From: Trichopria drosophilae
Taxonomy: Eukaryota; Arthropoda; Insecta; Hymenoptera; Diapriidae
NCBI GenBank assembly: GCA_030407085.1
Contig: CM059582.1
Location: 22,705,001-22,769,000 of the forward strand
DNA: 64,000 bases
Reading direction: 5' to 3'
Positions 48,481 through 60,579 of the stretch are shown here, piece by piece (position 1 is the first letter of the stretch; each line of letters opens with the position of its first letter). The notes under the pieces were generated by a model that saw only the letters and a program-made list of their open reading frames with translations, did not search any database and had not been told where the DNA came from. Position numbers and translations under genes: made by a program.

Positions 48481-49030
48481 TTAAATGTTCGTTCAGTTCG
48501 CTTTAGTTAGTTAATTGCCGTATACTTTCAGCAAGTTTAATTTATTCGAGCTGCTCCTGTTACTCATGAAATTTGTTTTGTTTTATTATTGTGATAAATA
48601 AATGAGCAAAATCAATAAGCTGAAATAGCTGGATTAAAACTAAATTCAAATGGATGGAAATTTTTACCAATATCAAACAATTCCTTTGGATATTAATTCT
48701 GTTCTTACTAGGTATGTTGACCAGGTTCTTCTTTAAATAAGTTTCCTATCATATCGTCGGGTCTTCTCGATGAAAAGTCTTGAAAATCGGATAAAACAGG
48801 TAGAAATGAAAAGTAAAATTATTTTATTTTGTCTTTTTAAAGAAATCATTTGAAATTCCTCTGCCCGGCCTTCATGAAACAGCCAAAATTAATATCCGTT
48901 ATTGTTATTACAACTACCAGTATTTCCAGGTTAATGTACAAATCACGAATGCCGATAATTTAAATGAACATTTTACAGGAAATATGGTTTTAAAAAAAGG
49001 CGAAACATTGATTAATAGTACATTGTGCAA
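48481..49030. other. AT-rich DNA, nothing recognised
   Basis: No supported gene or repeat. Confidence 0.4.
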
Positions 49031-49200
49031 CATGGGCGTAATTATGAATTTTCAACGAGTGCGAAGTTAGTCCAGCGAGCGAAGCGAGGGTGACAATCAC
49101 ACACATCGGAGATCGATATTTCGCCCAATGGGTATGGGGCTCGATAATTTGCGCCCGAATATTTCACTGCAGGGCGCAAAATCGAGTTCTATTCCCGGAG
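49031..49200 (+). repeat. Double-hairpin repeat family, copy 3
   Basis: Ordered blocks match copy 2: CAACGAGTGCGAAG, GCGAGCGAAGCGAGGGTGAC, CATCGGAGATCGATATTTCG, then GGGCTCGATAATTTGCGCCC and GCAGGGCGCAAAATCGAGTT. The second hairpin arms are intact. The first hairpin is degraded on the left. Confidence 0.7.
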
Positions 49201-49971
49201 TGTTTTAATAAAAATTATTTTATGTAATTAATTTTTTAATACTAATGTAAAAAAACTCGAGGAAGTGAAAAATAAGTGAACTAACTTCATTTGTTAATTT
49301 TCTTATTTAAAAATTATAGATTTACAACTATAATGTATGCCAATCTTTCTAAACATTATTAAAGGAAAAGAAATAGTATCAGCTCACGCAAATTATTATG
49401 GGGAGGTAAATGCTTATCAAAATTCGCACACTACCGGATATTTGTTTACAGATCACAGTTGTTGCCAAAAACAAATGTTTGATAAGAATTCCCAGTTCAC
49501 GGTTAGTTTACATTTAGATACATTTGACAGAATTCAATATCGACATTTCTATAAATCTTGCTGTTGAGCAAATACGGACAAATATTCAATTGCTCGAACC
49601 CAACTGTGAAATTCGGTAATAAATCCTGGAAAATTATAAACCAAATACTTTTTCATGGTATGAATTGAACGGATAATAGGGTGCCTTTTAAATGTAACTG
49701 TATTGAGTGATTAACTACAAAATGTGAGTTACCTATAAATTTGTTCACATTTAACCTATTAATTGCCCGCTTAGTACACATTTTCCATGCCTTATGTATT
49801 ATAATTTTGTATATACAAGTGGCGTGTTATCCCGAACTAAATATATTGGATTCAGAATTATTAAATATTTACTGAAAATAATTTTTTTACACGATTCAGT
49901 GAAACAATTTTGCTGGCACAGATCCTCTATTTATTGAGTTATCGCAGATATGGATATTTTTCCACTGTAAA
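49201..49971. other. AT-rich DNA, no supported gene
   Basis: A 76-codon plus-strand frame (49337-49567) is open but unrecognised. Confidence 0.3.
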
Positions 49972-50058
49972 GCTGAATTTATGGACTTCCGGATCAAGAA
50001 TTTATTAAAATTAGAAGAGGTGGTAATACAAAAAAACAATACTCTTTTGACATTACGA
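49972..50058 (+). repeat. Inverted copy of Penelope-like terminal segment (left)
   Basis: CTGAATTTATGGACTTCCGG, AAGAATTTATTAAAATTAGA, AGAGGTGGTAA and ACTCTTTTGAC are matched in reverse complement at 51211-51293 on the other side of the Penelope-like remnant. Penelope elements often carry inverted, truncated terminal copies. Confidence 0.6.
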
Positions 50059-50378
50059 CTTATTTTAATAATTTGAAATAATTTTATAGTTATCACTTAT
50101 AAGAATTACATAAATTCACAAATTCCAAATCAGTTAACAAAATGTAAAACTTAATAATACATTATATAACTGTGTGACTATGTCGAGATGTTGATTGTAA
50201 CTGATAAATTCAAAACAAGACAATAACAAATAGTTAAAAAGTCAATAGAGCAACGTTACACATATAATATGAAAATACAATAAGTAAAAATAGACTGACA
50301 GTTATTCCTAAATTTTTCCTATTTCATTTTCAGTCATTTAGTATAAGAATGATGTAGGTTCTTATAGTGTCCTCTTTT

Positions 50379-50975
50379 TTATTCAGGGAATATTTTGAAG
50401 ATGGATTTTAGCATTTCAGATGTAATTCGGTTTTCCCAGGCTTGTGTTTTGTCGAGAATTTTGACGTTATTCCAATTGAAGTCATGTTTAAATCTCTTGC
50501 GATGGATAGGGTTGACCAAGTCCCTTTTTGACGTTTGTTGAATGTTTTTTTGATGTTCACTAATCTGGACTTTTAGTAGTCGTTTTATTTCTCCGATATA
50601 GGACGCGTCACAATGTTTTTATACTGGATTTTGTGTATCACATTATTTTGCGAGAAGACATCATGTACGTCTTTCGCTTTCTTAATAATGTCATTCTTGT
50701 TACATGTCATGGAAGGTATTAATATAATGTTGTGCTTTTTCACATTAGTGAACGTTTAAGATAAGTGTTAATGTATGGAATAATAAGTTTTTTATGACCA
50801 TTTAGAGTGACTTTTTGTTCTTCTTTTATTGTTCGATTAATCATTTGCTTGGCATTGGATATTAATAGTTATTTTCTTAATATATTTTTGTGTAAGTCTT
50901 TAAAAATTCAGTAATGATTGAAATATTAACTTTATGAAATCTTTTATTAGACAACCTTACATATATATCGACCAA
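50379..50975 (-). pseudogene. Penelope-like retroelement remnant (RT end plus GIY-YIG endonuclease)
   Basis: Reading the minus strand with frame changes: SNKRFHKVN, then KKLIIPYINTYLKRSL, then SQNNVIHKIQ, CDASYIGEIKRLLKVQISEH, and finally RKRFKHDFNWNNVKILDK up to FKIFPE and a stop (50379-50381). The order fits the end of a Penelope reverse transcriptase followed by its C-terminal GIY-YIG endonuclease (the C.A.YIG...R...R..EH and H.F.W.N.KILD motifs). At least two frameshifts and a stop break it, and the catalytic RT core is gone. Non-functional. Confidence 0.75.
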
Positions 50976-51183
50976 ATTATATATAATAGTTCGCCGGTGT
51001 GCATGTGAATGATGTGAATTGTAATGTGATTTATTCCGTCACAAAAATCTCTTTCCGATACCAATCACTACTTAAAAATTATTATGTGGTATCAACCAAT
51101 GAGTTTTACATTTTCTTATTTGAAGTAAAATTTATGAATTTGTACAATTTGTAAAATTCTTTAATAAAAAATCATTTTCTTGT

Positions 51184-51217
51184 TTCTGATGAAGACGGAC
51201 GTGGCCGTCGGAACGTC
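51184..51217 (+). ncRNA. Degenerate hammerhead-ribozyme-like motif
   Basis: CTGATGA (51186-51192) is the hammerhead core string. It is followed by helix II arms GACGG and CCGTC (51194-51198, 51205-51209) closed by a 6-base loop, then GGAAC where an active core has GAAAC. Penelope-like elements are known to carry hammerhead motifs in their terminal repeats, and this one adjoins a Penelope remnant. The changed second core strand suggests loss of activity. Confidence 0.45.
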
Positions 51218-51293
51218 AAAAGAGTGTAGTTTTTTCTGTTACCACCTCTTCTAAATTTAACAAATTCTTAAACCGGAAGTCGATAAATTCAGA
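51211..51293 (-). repeat. Inverted copy of Penelope-like terminal segment (right)
   Basis: Reverse complement of 49972-50058 with scattered mismatches; directly continues from the hammerhead-like motif. The two arms bracket the retroelement remnant. Confidence 0.6.
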
Positions 51294-52811
51294 CTGTCAT
51301 TATTTAATAATCTTGGATGATAAATTCTTCTATTTCGTAGTAGATCTTTTTCTGTCTCATAACAGGAAGCCTTAGCCCGTACTAAGATTGTAAAATAAGT
51401 AGGTTTTCTAAATTTCGATATTTAGTGTGACTATTTAAAATTACTAGCAATAACAAACATTCAATTTTGGATTTACTCATTTTTTTTATTGCATTCACTA
51501 CTATTGCACGTACGTAATTAGTAAAACGAACCATTATTTCCGTCTATTTTTACGAAAACAATTGAACAGTACGATATTTGTTATTAATTGCTATTAAATT
51601 CAAAGTGCGCTTTATAAATATATAATATCTCAGCATAGTATAAAATATCGCAGAAGGGAATAAAATTGTATCCTATTTTCAAAACTGTGGTGTAAGATGT
51701 TCGCTTACGACAAAAGTGCTTTTAGAGTTATATCATTTACAATAAAGAAGTTAAAACTTTCAAGTACAACTGCAACACTAAACAAACTGAATAATTCTTC
51801 AGGCAGTTATTTTTATAAAATGGATTTACTAAAACATGAGAACACGATAAACAAATTTTTAATTATTTTTTAAATGTTATTGATATTTTGTAGCTACGTT
51901 TACTTATAAAAAAAAGGTGAGATAAACGAATACTATTCAAAAGTGATATAAAATTGCAAAGCGTCGTAAATAGGACGTGCAGACGACATAAAGCAGTACT
52001 CGACGTCATATTACTCATGTGTGTTTGCGTACTAAACTGCTTTGTATGGATCACCGTAGACAATTTTTCGAGCTTTTGATAAGCGTTTAAATTCAGCGGA
52101 ATGTCACGGATTGTAAATGGAAGTTTTGGATGCATTTAAATTCACAAGCACACATATACACTCTCTCACGGATTAAAGTACCTCCCTGCGTGATACAATG
52201 TCAAGTATTCTCAATGCATTAATTATTTCTGCAACAAAACATTTTAAAACTTTTCAGTTGAATGTTGTGTATTTAAAATTAAAGTTAAAATTTGTTTTAA
52301 CATCAGATTTTAAAGTCTACTATTAATATAATATTAGATTTACTTATCGTTGGAACAAGTAACGTGTTACTAGATACTGATTAGTATCACAAAAATGTCC
52401 CTTGGATTCAGCAATTTCTTATCATCCTGTTAATTACAAGATATGTGTTAAATATAAAAAATGAATTTCCTATTGATATTATTAATCAATGTATTAGTTG
52501 TAAAGTTGATACATTTTTTAATACTCTTGAAAGTTAGAATGAAAGAAGCTTTGAAAAAGTATATCATTCCATATGTACACCATATGACAAAAAAATTGCA
52601 AAAGCGATTAAAAAAGACATCAGCCCAGTATTAATGTCAGTAAACTAAAATATTGATGCCATTGAACCCTTCAAAGATCCATTGAACTTACTAGAAAACA
52701 GTGAAGAAATATTTCTGCTTATTGTCAGATGAAAAAATACCAAAGAAATAAAGTAAACGCATTTGAAAATAATGAAAGTAAATGAAAATAATTAGAAAGT
52801 TGCAAAATATG
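51294..52811. other. AT-rich DNA, nothing recognised
   Basis: No supported gene; a 90-codon minus-strand frame (51863-52135) is open but unrecognised. Confidence 0.35.
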
Positions 52812-52813
52812 TA

Positions 52814-53030
52814 CACTAAGAAAAAAAATTAGTAATATTGATAAAATATGTGGTTGCCTCTTAGCAGCTAAATATTATGTAATTTTAACTACATTTTAGT
52901 TGAATTGACTAAAGGTTAAATCGGTATCATGATTTAGTTAGAAGCACTAATGTGTAGTTGACTATTGACTAAATACTCAGGTGCTAATCGACAACCCCTT
53001 ATTATCAATATTACTAATTTTTGTTCACTG
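52814..53030. mobile_element. TA-type miniature element, CACTAAGAAAAAAA family, copy 2
   Basis: Left CACTAAGAAAAAAAATTAGT and right (reverse complement) CAGTGAACAAAAATTAGTAA, with TA at 52812-52813 and 53031-53032. The interior shares ATGTGG.TGCCTCTTAGCAG and ACTACATTTTAGTTGAATT with 8250-8407, and has an extra block in the middle. The length is 217 bp with no transposase. A Tc1/mariner-type source is the likely driver. Confidence 0.75.
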
Positions 53031-53497
53031 TACTAACTAAATTTGAATAAGTGGAAATTCACTTACTATATCTTATAAGTTGTCCACACAGAATAATAAT
53101 TGTATGTCACTTGTTTATAAGTATAACATCTGCTTCGCATTTAAAATCCTACATTTGCTTATTTAAATATCATAAAAAAGTAAATGTAACAGTGTTAGTA
53201 CCTCCTGTATTTCACAATACATTAATGCAACTGTTCAGTATCAATAGTTCTATGGTGGTTGAACAAAAAATATGCTACATTCTGAAATGATATATAATTA
53301 AATAAACTTAAAAAAAGAAATATGACAAATCGCAATTTACAATAACAACTTAGAGATATGCACTGTAAAAGTAAATGGTAAAAGACACGTATTACACTTC
53401 CGTATTCATGAAATAGACAAATGCAACTTAACATTTCAGTACATATAAAATATATACTAAACAATGAGTGTTAAAGTTAAATTATTTGATGACAATA

Positions 53498-53650
53498 TGT
53501 TTCTCAAACTCAGAGTGCAAAATACTATTTTGTTTCTCAAACTCAGAGTGCAAAATACTATTTTGTTCCCTATACCGTGGGAGCAAAACAGTATTTTTCC
53601 TTTCCTAGTAGCAAAATGAGTATATCGGGAAGCAAAATGATTTTTTGCTA
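53498..53650 (-). repeat. 33-bp minisatellite that keeps a minus-strand frame open
   Basis: Units 53498-53530 and 53531-53563 are identical, and 53564-53596 is a diverged third unit of exactly 33 bp. Further degenerate pieces (AGCAAAATGAGTAT, AGCAAAATGATTTT) follow. On the minus strand the units translate to an 11-residue period (KIVFCTLSLRN twice, preceded by KILFCSHGIGN) inside a 68-codon frame (53457-53663). It may be coding by chance, since 33 is a multiple of 3. Confidence 0.7.
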
Positions 53651-53929
53651 ACAATGTTAACATTTAATATAACTCTTTTGTTATTTTAATTTTCTGTTCA
53701 TTGCATAATTTGATAAAAATGTTAAAACAGTATCACATTTCACTATAACTAAATCCTGTTTTTTTTTTAATAAACATGTATGTACATTTTTGTTAATATT
53801 ACAGGTTTAATAAAATAATCATAGAACATTTTGCGCACTTAATGGTATTAGACTCGTCGTCAAACACCTATTTTTCTCCCTACCCAGATTCCAAGGCGTG
53901 AGTCTCACGGTGTCCGCATGTTTGAGGTC

Positions 53930-54140
53930 TCACTTATGAGTGCTTATGTGAATGCATATGAGAGTTCAGGATATACGAGATTGGACTGCGCATGCGCAAG
54001 AAATCTCCGCTTCTACGCACATATGAGACTTTTGTGATATTTGTCATGATTGGCTAATGGTCTCGGTGCGCAAGCAATCGGCGTCGGGTGGAATGCCTGT
54101 GCGGCAAGAAGGTATAGTGGTTCGCGCACGCGCAAATTGC
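53930..54140. promoter_or_regulatory. Promoter-like block with NRF-1/Ewg-type sites
   Basis: TGCGCATGCGCA (53987-53998) is a perfect NRF-1/Erect-wing palindrome. CGCGCACGCGCA (54123-54134) and GGTGCGCAAGC (about 54066) are near variants. ATTGG boxes occur at about 54050 and 54183. The block is CpG-rich in AT-rich surroundings. In insects such sites cluster at broadly active promoters. Direction is not clear; to the right, AACAG followed by GTATGAAAT (about 54741) could be a donor. Confidence 0.45.
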
Positions 54141-54968
54141 TCAATAAGGCAAGACGCGTAATGAGTGATAATTGTCATGTGATTGGAGGAGACAAATAGC
54201 ACTCACATGGAGTGCAAACGTGCGCTTTAGTTTCATTTATGAGTGTGATTATGCATCCAATATGAACTCACGTTGCTATCTGGATAGGTGCACTATGTAT
54301 TACTTTAGAAATTACATTTTTGATGTTAATCATTTATTTGGCAATATCGTGAATTTGAAAAAGTATGCTTATTACGCTTATAATAATTATACAGTCATGA
54401 TTCAGAGAAAAGTTCCGCGCTTGTAAATAGATTCTAATTACCATTCCTAAGTTGGGAATGCATTCTCATATTCGGCCAGATTCCGATCAGAAGCATATCA
54501 AAGTTGGAGAAATTTTCACACGAGAGTGAAGCGATATAATTAGTGTTGTCTTACTAAAGTGTTCATGTGACTACATTTAAATTATTGCCTAGAAACTTGT
54601 GAACAGAGTGCTTTAATTTATTCGACCGTCAGTCAAACTTTCGAAATATAATAATTAATACAGTTTTGCATTCATTGTGTACTTACTAGAGTATACCGTG
54701 GCTAATATTTAAACACAGTCGATCTATATTGGAAGTAACAGGTATGAAATAAACTTTACGATATGTTGTGTAATTCGAATTGCAGTGATATTTATTTAAG
54801 ACTTTCGTGCGCGTGTATACACCCAATTTACACGTATCTTTCACTAGATTATAATATAATGTCATTCATAAAGTCCTAAGTCACTTTTTTAGTCAAATTT
54901 ATTTTATGTAAGTCTAGAATATTTAAGTAAAAATGCAAGTTTTCACGATATCTAATCATAACGTTGTC
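54141..54968. other. AT-rich DNA beside the promoter-like block
   Basis: A plus-strand frame of 84 codons (54172-54426) begins here but has no domain or strong start context. No gene is called. Confidence 0.3.
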
Positions 54969-54970
54969 TA

Positions 54971-55601
54971 CACGGAAAAAAATATTAGTTGATTTTACTA
55001 CTTTTTAACTACTGAATGTAATTTCAATAGGTCCTCAACAGAATTTTACAGGTTATAGTTTCAACCATAAAGGAGTTAAATCGTAAAAAAATATAGTTAT
55101 GGAAACGACATTTTGGTTAGTTAATTCTAATACATTTTAAAACGTTTTTTAGAGTCTAACTACGTAGTACACGAAAAACTATTCAACATGCTGGAGCGAT
55201 ATATTTTTTATTGAATTTAGCAGAACTACATTTTTAGTTGATTTAACTTTTTTCTGGTAGTAACTGCAAGTATTCTGCTTAGTTAAAAAGTAGTCAAATC
55301 AACTAAGAATTTTTCTGGAATTTTTTTTTAGTGGAATTATTTTTAGAGCAGCTATTGGGGGTTGCTTTTTTATTATATTAGTGCATGCCTTTTTGAGTTC
55401 TATGCATAGTATCGCTTTTCTTGATCTCCAATCATTCGTAATACTTTTTCGTTTACTGGGTAAACAATATCAACTTAAGTCAAAATAGTAAAATAAACAT
55501 TAACCAAAAATTATACTAACAAAAAAAGTATTTATTTGAACTACTCTCGACTCAACTTCTCAATGGTAGTTGAATTTGTCAAAATCAATTTTTTCAGTGT
55601 G
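54971..55601. mobile_element. 631-bp element with CACACTGAAAAAA-type ends
   Basis: Left CACGGAAAAAAATATTAGTT preceded by TA (54969-54970); right reverse complement CACACTGAAAAAATTGATTT. Inside, TTAGTTGATTTAACT and AACTA.TTTTTAAC motifs recur in both orientations, for example near 55235 and 55290. Terminal style resembles the TA-type miniature families at 8250 and 52814. No transposase; a right-hand TA is not seen. Confidence 0.5.
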
Positions 55602-56138
55602 ATCATATTTTTCTTTTGCTTTTAATAAATGGTTCCTTATTTGCCTTTTTTTAATTCTAAAATTTGCAAATAAAATTTCAAAATTAACTAACAGCTCTGA
55701 AGTTTTATAAATGCAAATTTTACTTTCTTTCTATGTCTACTGGGTTTTTCGTTGATCTCGCCCTTGAACGTAATAATTTACAGATACGGGGTTCTGTGCA
55801 ATTTCCACGGGTGCGCGCGCACGATTCCCATGTCACCAACGCTTAGAGATACGGTTTCCGGGGTTTTAAGACCCCAGGAGAGTGTCTTTTGTGACACCGT
55901 TTGCTTTATTCCCTTGCATACATTCATACGTTATTCACCCATTTCATATTTAACTTTTATTCGTCCATTTCAGATATCTTTGTGTTTTATAGTTTCTGTT
56001 CCCACTGAATTGTTCATTTATTTAAAATAATATATTGATTCAGACAATCTTTCATAGCATTTATTTCATTAATTGATACTTTTACATTTAGTAAGTTATT
56101 TTCATATTTTATATAATTATTATACAAAATCTACTCTA
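55602..56138. other. AT-rich DNA with a short GC patch
   Basis: 55780-55885 is GC-richer (GGGTGCGCGCGCACGATTCC, GGGGTTTTAAGACCCC) and preceded by TTTACAG, but no donor follows. I do not call an exon. Confidence 0.3.
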
Positions 56139-57061
56139 TTAACCCATTAAGGCTGCGAAGGACACTTTTTGCTCTTCAATATCAATTAAATATTTCTTAT
56201 GCAAATCGAACATCAACAAAGTAAAAGGTATGTATGGTATACGTTTTCAAGGTTTCTCTTTTTAATGTAGTTGACAAAATGGACCTATCATAATTAGAAA
56301 ATTAAATATAGCGATCCAAATGTAAAAAGGACACACAAAAAATGGTTATACTTTGAATAAAACATTTTTTATTTAAACAACTAAGGAAATTTTGTCATGA
56401 GCCTATAGTTTTCGACAAAAGAAATTATTATTATTGAAATCTGGAAATTATTGATAATATTGTTTCTGAAAAACTACAAAGAGAAAATCTTTTTAGAACA
56501 AGAATATTTTATAATTAGTCAAAGATTACTCTTAATTTTCTTCAGATTTTTTAAATGACTTTTTCACAGTTTCAGAATCAACACATTCTGAAAAAAAATT
56601 GAGAATATTCTTGGACACATTGTAAGTAACTTTTGTTATTACAAAATGTTTGTAGAGTTTGCAGTTTTCGTGAAAAAAATTTCTTAAATTTTAAAAAGAA
56701 AATTCTCGCTGCGGCCACCATTTTGTGAACACGATGCTTGTTTTTAATATTTAAAAAACATATCTTAATACTACAACTATTTTCTCGCCTTTAGCGAACG
56801 AATTTTGTGCCGGCAAATACTCTTTCTATGAGGAAAAAATGTTTTATAAAAAAGTATACCCGATGTTTTGCATTTTTTTCAGATTTAAATCGTTATATTT
56901 AATTTTGTAATTAAGATAGCTCAGTTTTGACACTTCCATTGACTTCGATCTCGAAAATAGCAACACATATACATTTCAATTTTTTGAACTTTAATTTTCA
57001 TATGACATACTTAATTGAAATAAAAGTAGGAAATGTGTCCTTCCCGTCGTTAATGGGTTAA
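56139..57061. mobile_element. 923-bp TTAA-flanked non-autonomous piggyBac-like element
   Basis: TTAA at 56139-56142 and 57058-57061. Left TTAACCCATTAAGGCTGCGA then AGGACAC; right reverse complement TTAACCCATTAACGACGGGA then AGGACAC, continuing with weaker similarity (TCAATTAA, TATG.AAAT). The interior is AT-rich without a transposase frame. A solitary end of similar sequence occurs at 63493. Confidence 0.8.
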
Positions 57062-60000
57062 TTTGGGGAACAATCGAATTTTTTTAAAACTAATTCGTCG
57101 AATTGACGTACGGGACAAATCTAGTGAACGTACATTGGACGTTCGTGTGCTTATTGGGTAGTAGATATCTTAAATTAAAATTTGAAATCAAGTAATTCGT
57201 CAAATCAAAGAGACTGTCACTGATATGTTGGTTACATTTTCGGCATTCATATCGATTTGTAATTTGGTTTCCTTTCAAAAATATCAATTCTTTTTGGTAA
57301 ATTTCAGATTTTTAAGAAATGTAATCGCCATATAAATAACGGTTGGAAATTTGCTACTTTAGTAACTGAATAACGTCTTAAATTTTGTAGCGAAATAAGA
57401 CATTATCCTATAAGCAAAAGTGGAACTGTATTTGATCGAAAATTGGTAATATCTATCAAATATTTGTCGTTATTGTTAATGATCGTACTGTTTTTCGGTC
57501 TTTTCTTTCTCCGTTTTTTGTCAATAGAGATAAGTCGCCTTTTAAAGGCAAGAAGCAATACTAAAATTAGTAAAAATCTAAAATGAAAAAAAAACATTGC
57601 AATTTACATGAAAACAGTAATCATTATAAGATAAATATTTGGGTTCATCGCAGATCAGCCATTAATTTCAAAGAAGCACTCGGATTTTCCTTTATGTCTG
57701 AGAGAATGTTTCTTTTTATGATTGTAACAGGCTATACAAATGCAAAGGCTTCGTTGTAACTTTTTTAATGCTGTTTTTAGGTTGCGAACTCTTCATGTTA
57801 TTACTGATATTGAGTTAGATTATTGGGTTGTGTACAGAGTTTCAACTCAATCTTTTTTTATTAAAATGAGTCATAAATCATTATTTGCTGTAAATTTGGC
57901 ATTTAGTTACAGGGCAGGATATTGTTATCGAAATTTCAAACTATTTATTAATAAAATATTGAGCAATTAAGATATTCCCTGATCATTAGAGAAATAACAA
58001 AATCTTGAAATGCATTATTACCTTCAAAATGACTGTCAACTTGATTTATAAGGATACGCGACCATAAATATTTTATAAATTATAATTAGTCGTAAACTAA
58101 TGAAGGAGTGAAGTAGATAAAGAATAAACAACTACAAATGTATTAATCCGCTTTAATGCAAAGGAGTTTTACGCATTTGACTTATCCGAAACCAATGAAC
58201 TATAGATGGGTGACGAACTATATTAGAAATATTCCCAGATGGAATCGAAACATTGGGATTGACAATCCTGCATTGGGTGTAGAGATTAGAATGTCGAAGA
58301 CTCCCTAGACGTTTTGCTCAGGGTAGATTAAGATAAGTCATGATATTCGACAACACCACTACGAAGAACTTAAGGGATTATTTTCCAATACTACCCTGGT
58401 AGAAATTGGTCCCGTTTTTTGTTACACTTCACAGTTTTCCTATAGGTGTCCCAATGAAAATCAAAACTGGACAGAAAATAGCCGAAAATTGGACGCATTA
58501 GTGAATTATTGGAGTGATATATTGTTTACATATGTATTTACTACTTTAGGTGGATTAATAAACTGTATTCAACCTAGATCCCATATTTACTGAACTTATC
58601 CAGGCAATATACTTAATGGAAGTTCCTTACAAATTAATTTTTGTAATAACAAAAAAAGTATCATGACAAATTTGAAATTAGTAGACTTTGACAAACGATT
58701 TACCAGTTTAGTCTTCATGAGTAAAGGTGATTACTAATTCAATTTTTAACATTCATTAGAAGTGATCGTGTATTATTTTGCGATTACTCTAAATAGCGGA
58801 TACCTGTTAATGTTCTATATTTTCTAACATAATTGAAATTAAGAAGTTACTAAAACATAGTCTATATTTCAGGCACATAAAGAATTCCCTTTATTCTAAC
58901 TAATTTATATCATTTCTTTGTCAACTCTCGCAACATTACTTAAGTCGCATTATGTTCAATATTATAGGCGACTAGGGTCTAGAAATTTTTAGAAAGATGC
59001 TTATTATATTTTTCGTATGTCATTTCCAAAGACGTTTACATATTTAAACAAAGTTTTGAACTTAGGAAAGCAGTTATCGGATTCATTAATTCTGTTTGTG
59101 TTTACCATTTCTGTCTTGAAATTATTTATACTTTAGATGTCGACCCTTTGGGCTACATAAACTTTGTTATTCGGCGTTCCAGATTGTGAATTTTAATTCG
59201 AATTGTCCAATAACTATTTGTACTTTATGAAAATAATGTTATTGAAAGAAGAGAACTAGAAAACCTTTTCATAAAAATATGATTAAATTCCCGTCAATAT
59301 TAGATTTGAAAAGTCTATCTTATCTGAAATTTATAGTATTTTACTGTGACATATTTATATGATTATAAATACAAGAATCACATAACCCACTAGTGAAATG
59401 GAAAATCTGTTGTATGCAAATACTCAATTCTTTAAACATTTTTACTTTCTTCACATTTATATTGTCTTTCATATACAATCAAATGAATTACTGTTGATTC
59501 CAACATATGCATTTTTACGCTTTTCATTGATTTAGTGACCTTTTATGTATTTATTATAATATGTTATGAAATGTTAAATTATTTTTTCTAAATTATTATT
59601 TTTCTTGTGGTTATCGTTTTAACGTGATTTTGTTAATCTAATTTTACAATTTAAGGTCATCAAATTGCCCCATGAGATAGTAGATAAGGAGTGGAAAATT
59701 CACAATTCTAAAACTGAAATGCAAAATATATAGGTGTGTAAAGAATTTCATGCCAAGGAGTAATTTTATTTAACACTTTTTATTTACAAACTCCTTCAAA
59801 ATAAAAATAAAGATTGTTCGGGGTTATTTATGTGGTCGCATAAAGATGTATTTTCACCTAATATCTGTTCAATTCTTCAGGTACAAAACTAAATTTTAAT
59901 TTTTGTAATAGATCAATTTTTTTTTTACTCTTGAAGTATTGCAAGATTAAACATCAAAAACATAACTGAGCAGCGTCTGTATACACATTCTGACAATAAT

Positions 60001-60579
60001 TGATGAATCTTGAAGAAGGTGTTGTTTTGGGATGGTTATGCTAATTCTTTTGTCCAAACATCAAAATGTCTTCATTGTATAACCAAATTATCGGGTTGCT
60101 TGTGTGAAAATATACCGATTCGAAACGTGTAGTTTTTAAGCTTTTTATTTTTATTGTCCAAATCTGAAGGTTCATTAAACGTAAATTCAAGCTTGTGGAC
60201 ATTAATTCACCTCTTTAACAAATAATTGTCTTAGTTTAAGACAGGAGTGAGGCAACAATCGGACTTGTTCGATTTTAGTTGGCCTCTGCACCAGTAACAT
60301 GAAATACACTTCTTTCGAATGAAAAATATTCATTAATGAATATTTTAAAATGATGGAAAACACTAAACTTAACGTAGTACAAACGATAGTTAATTTTTTT
60401 TTAATAGTGATTAAAGCCTTCATGTAGTAGTACTTTTGTCAACATTCTAAAAATTTAAATTTTAAAACATACTCCGAATAATATTTTTAACATGAAGAAA
60501 TATTGCGTAATTTAAAAAATTACATCAATATTAACAAAAATTTGTATTCATTAAATTTCATTACTGTTAATTGGACTTG
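57062..60579. other. AT-rich DNA, nothing recognised
   Basis: No supported gene. A 76-codon plus-strand frame (57740-57970) is open but unrecognised. CCCTGGTAGAAATTGG at 58396 resembles a miniature-element end with no partner found. Confidence 0.35.
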
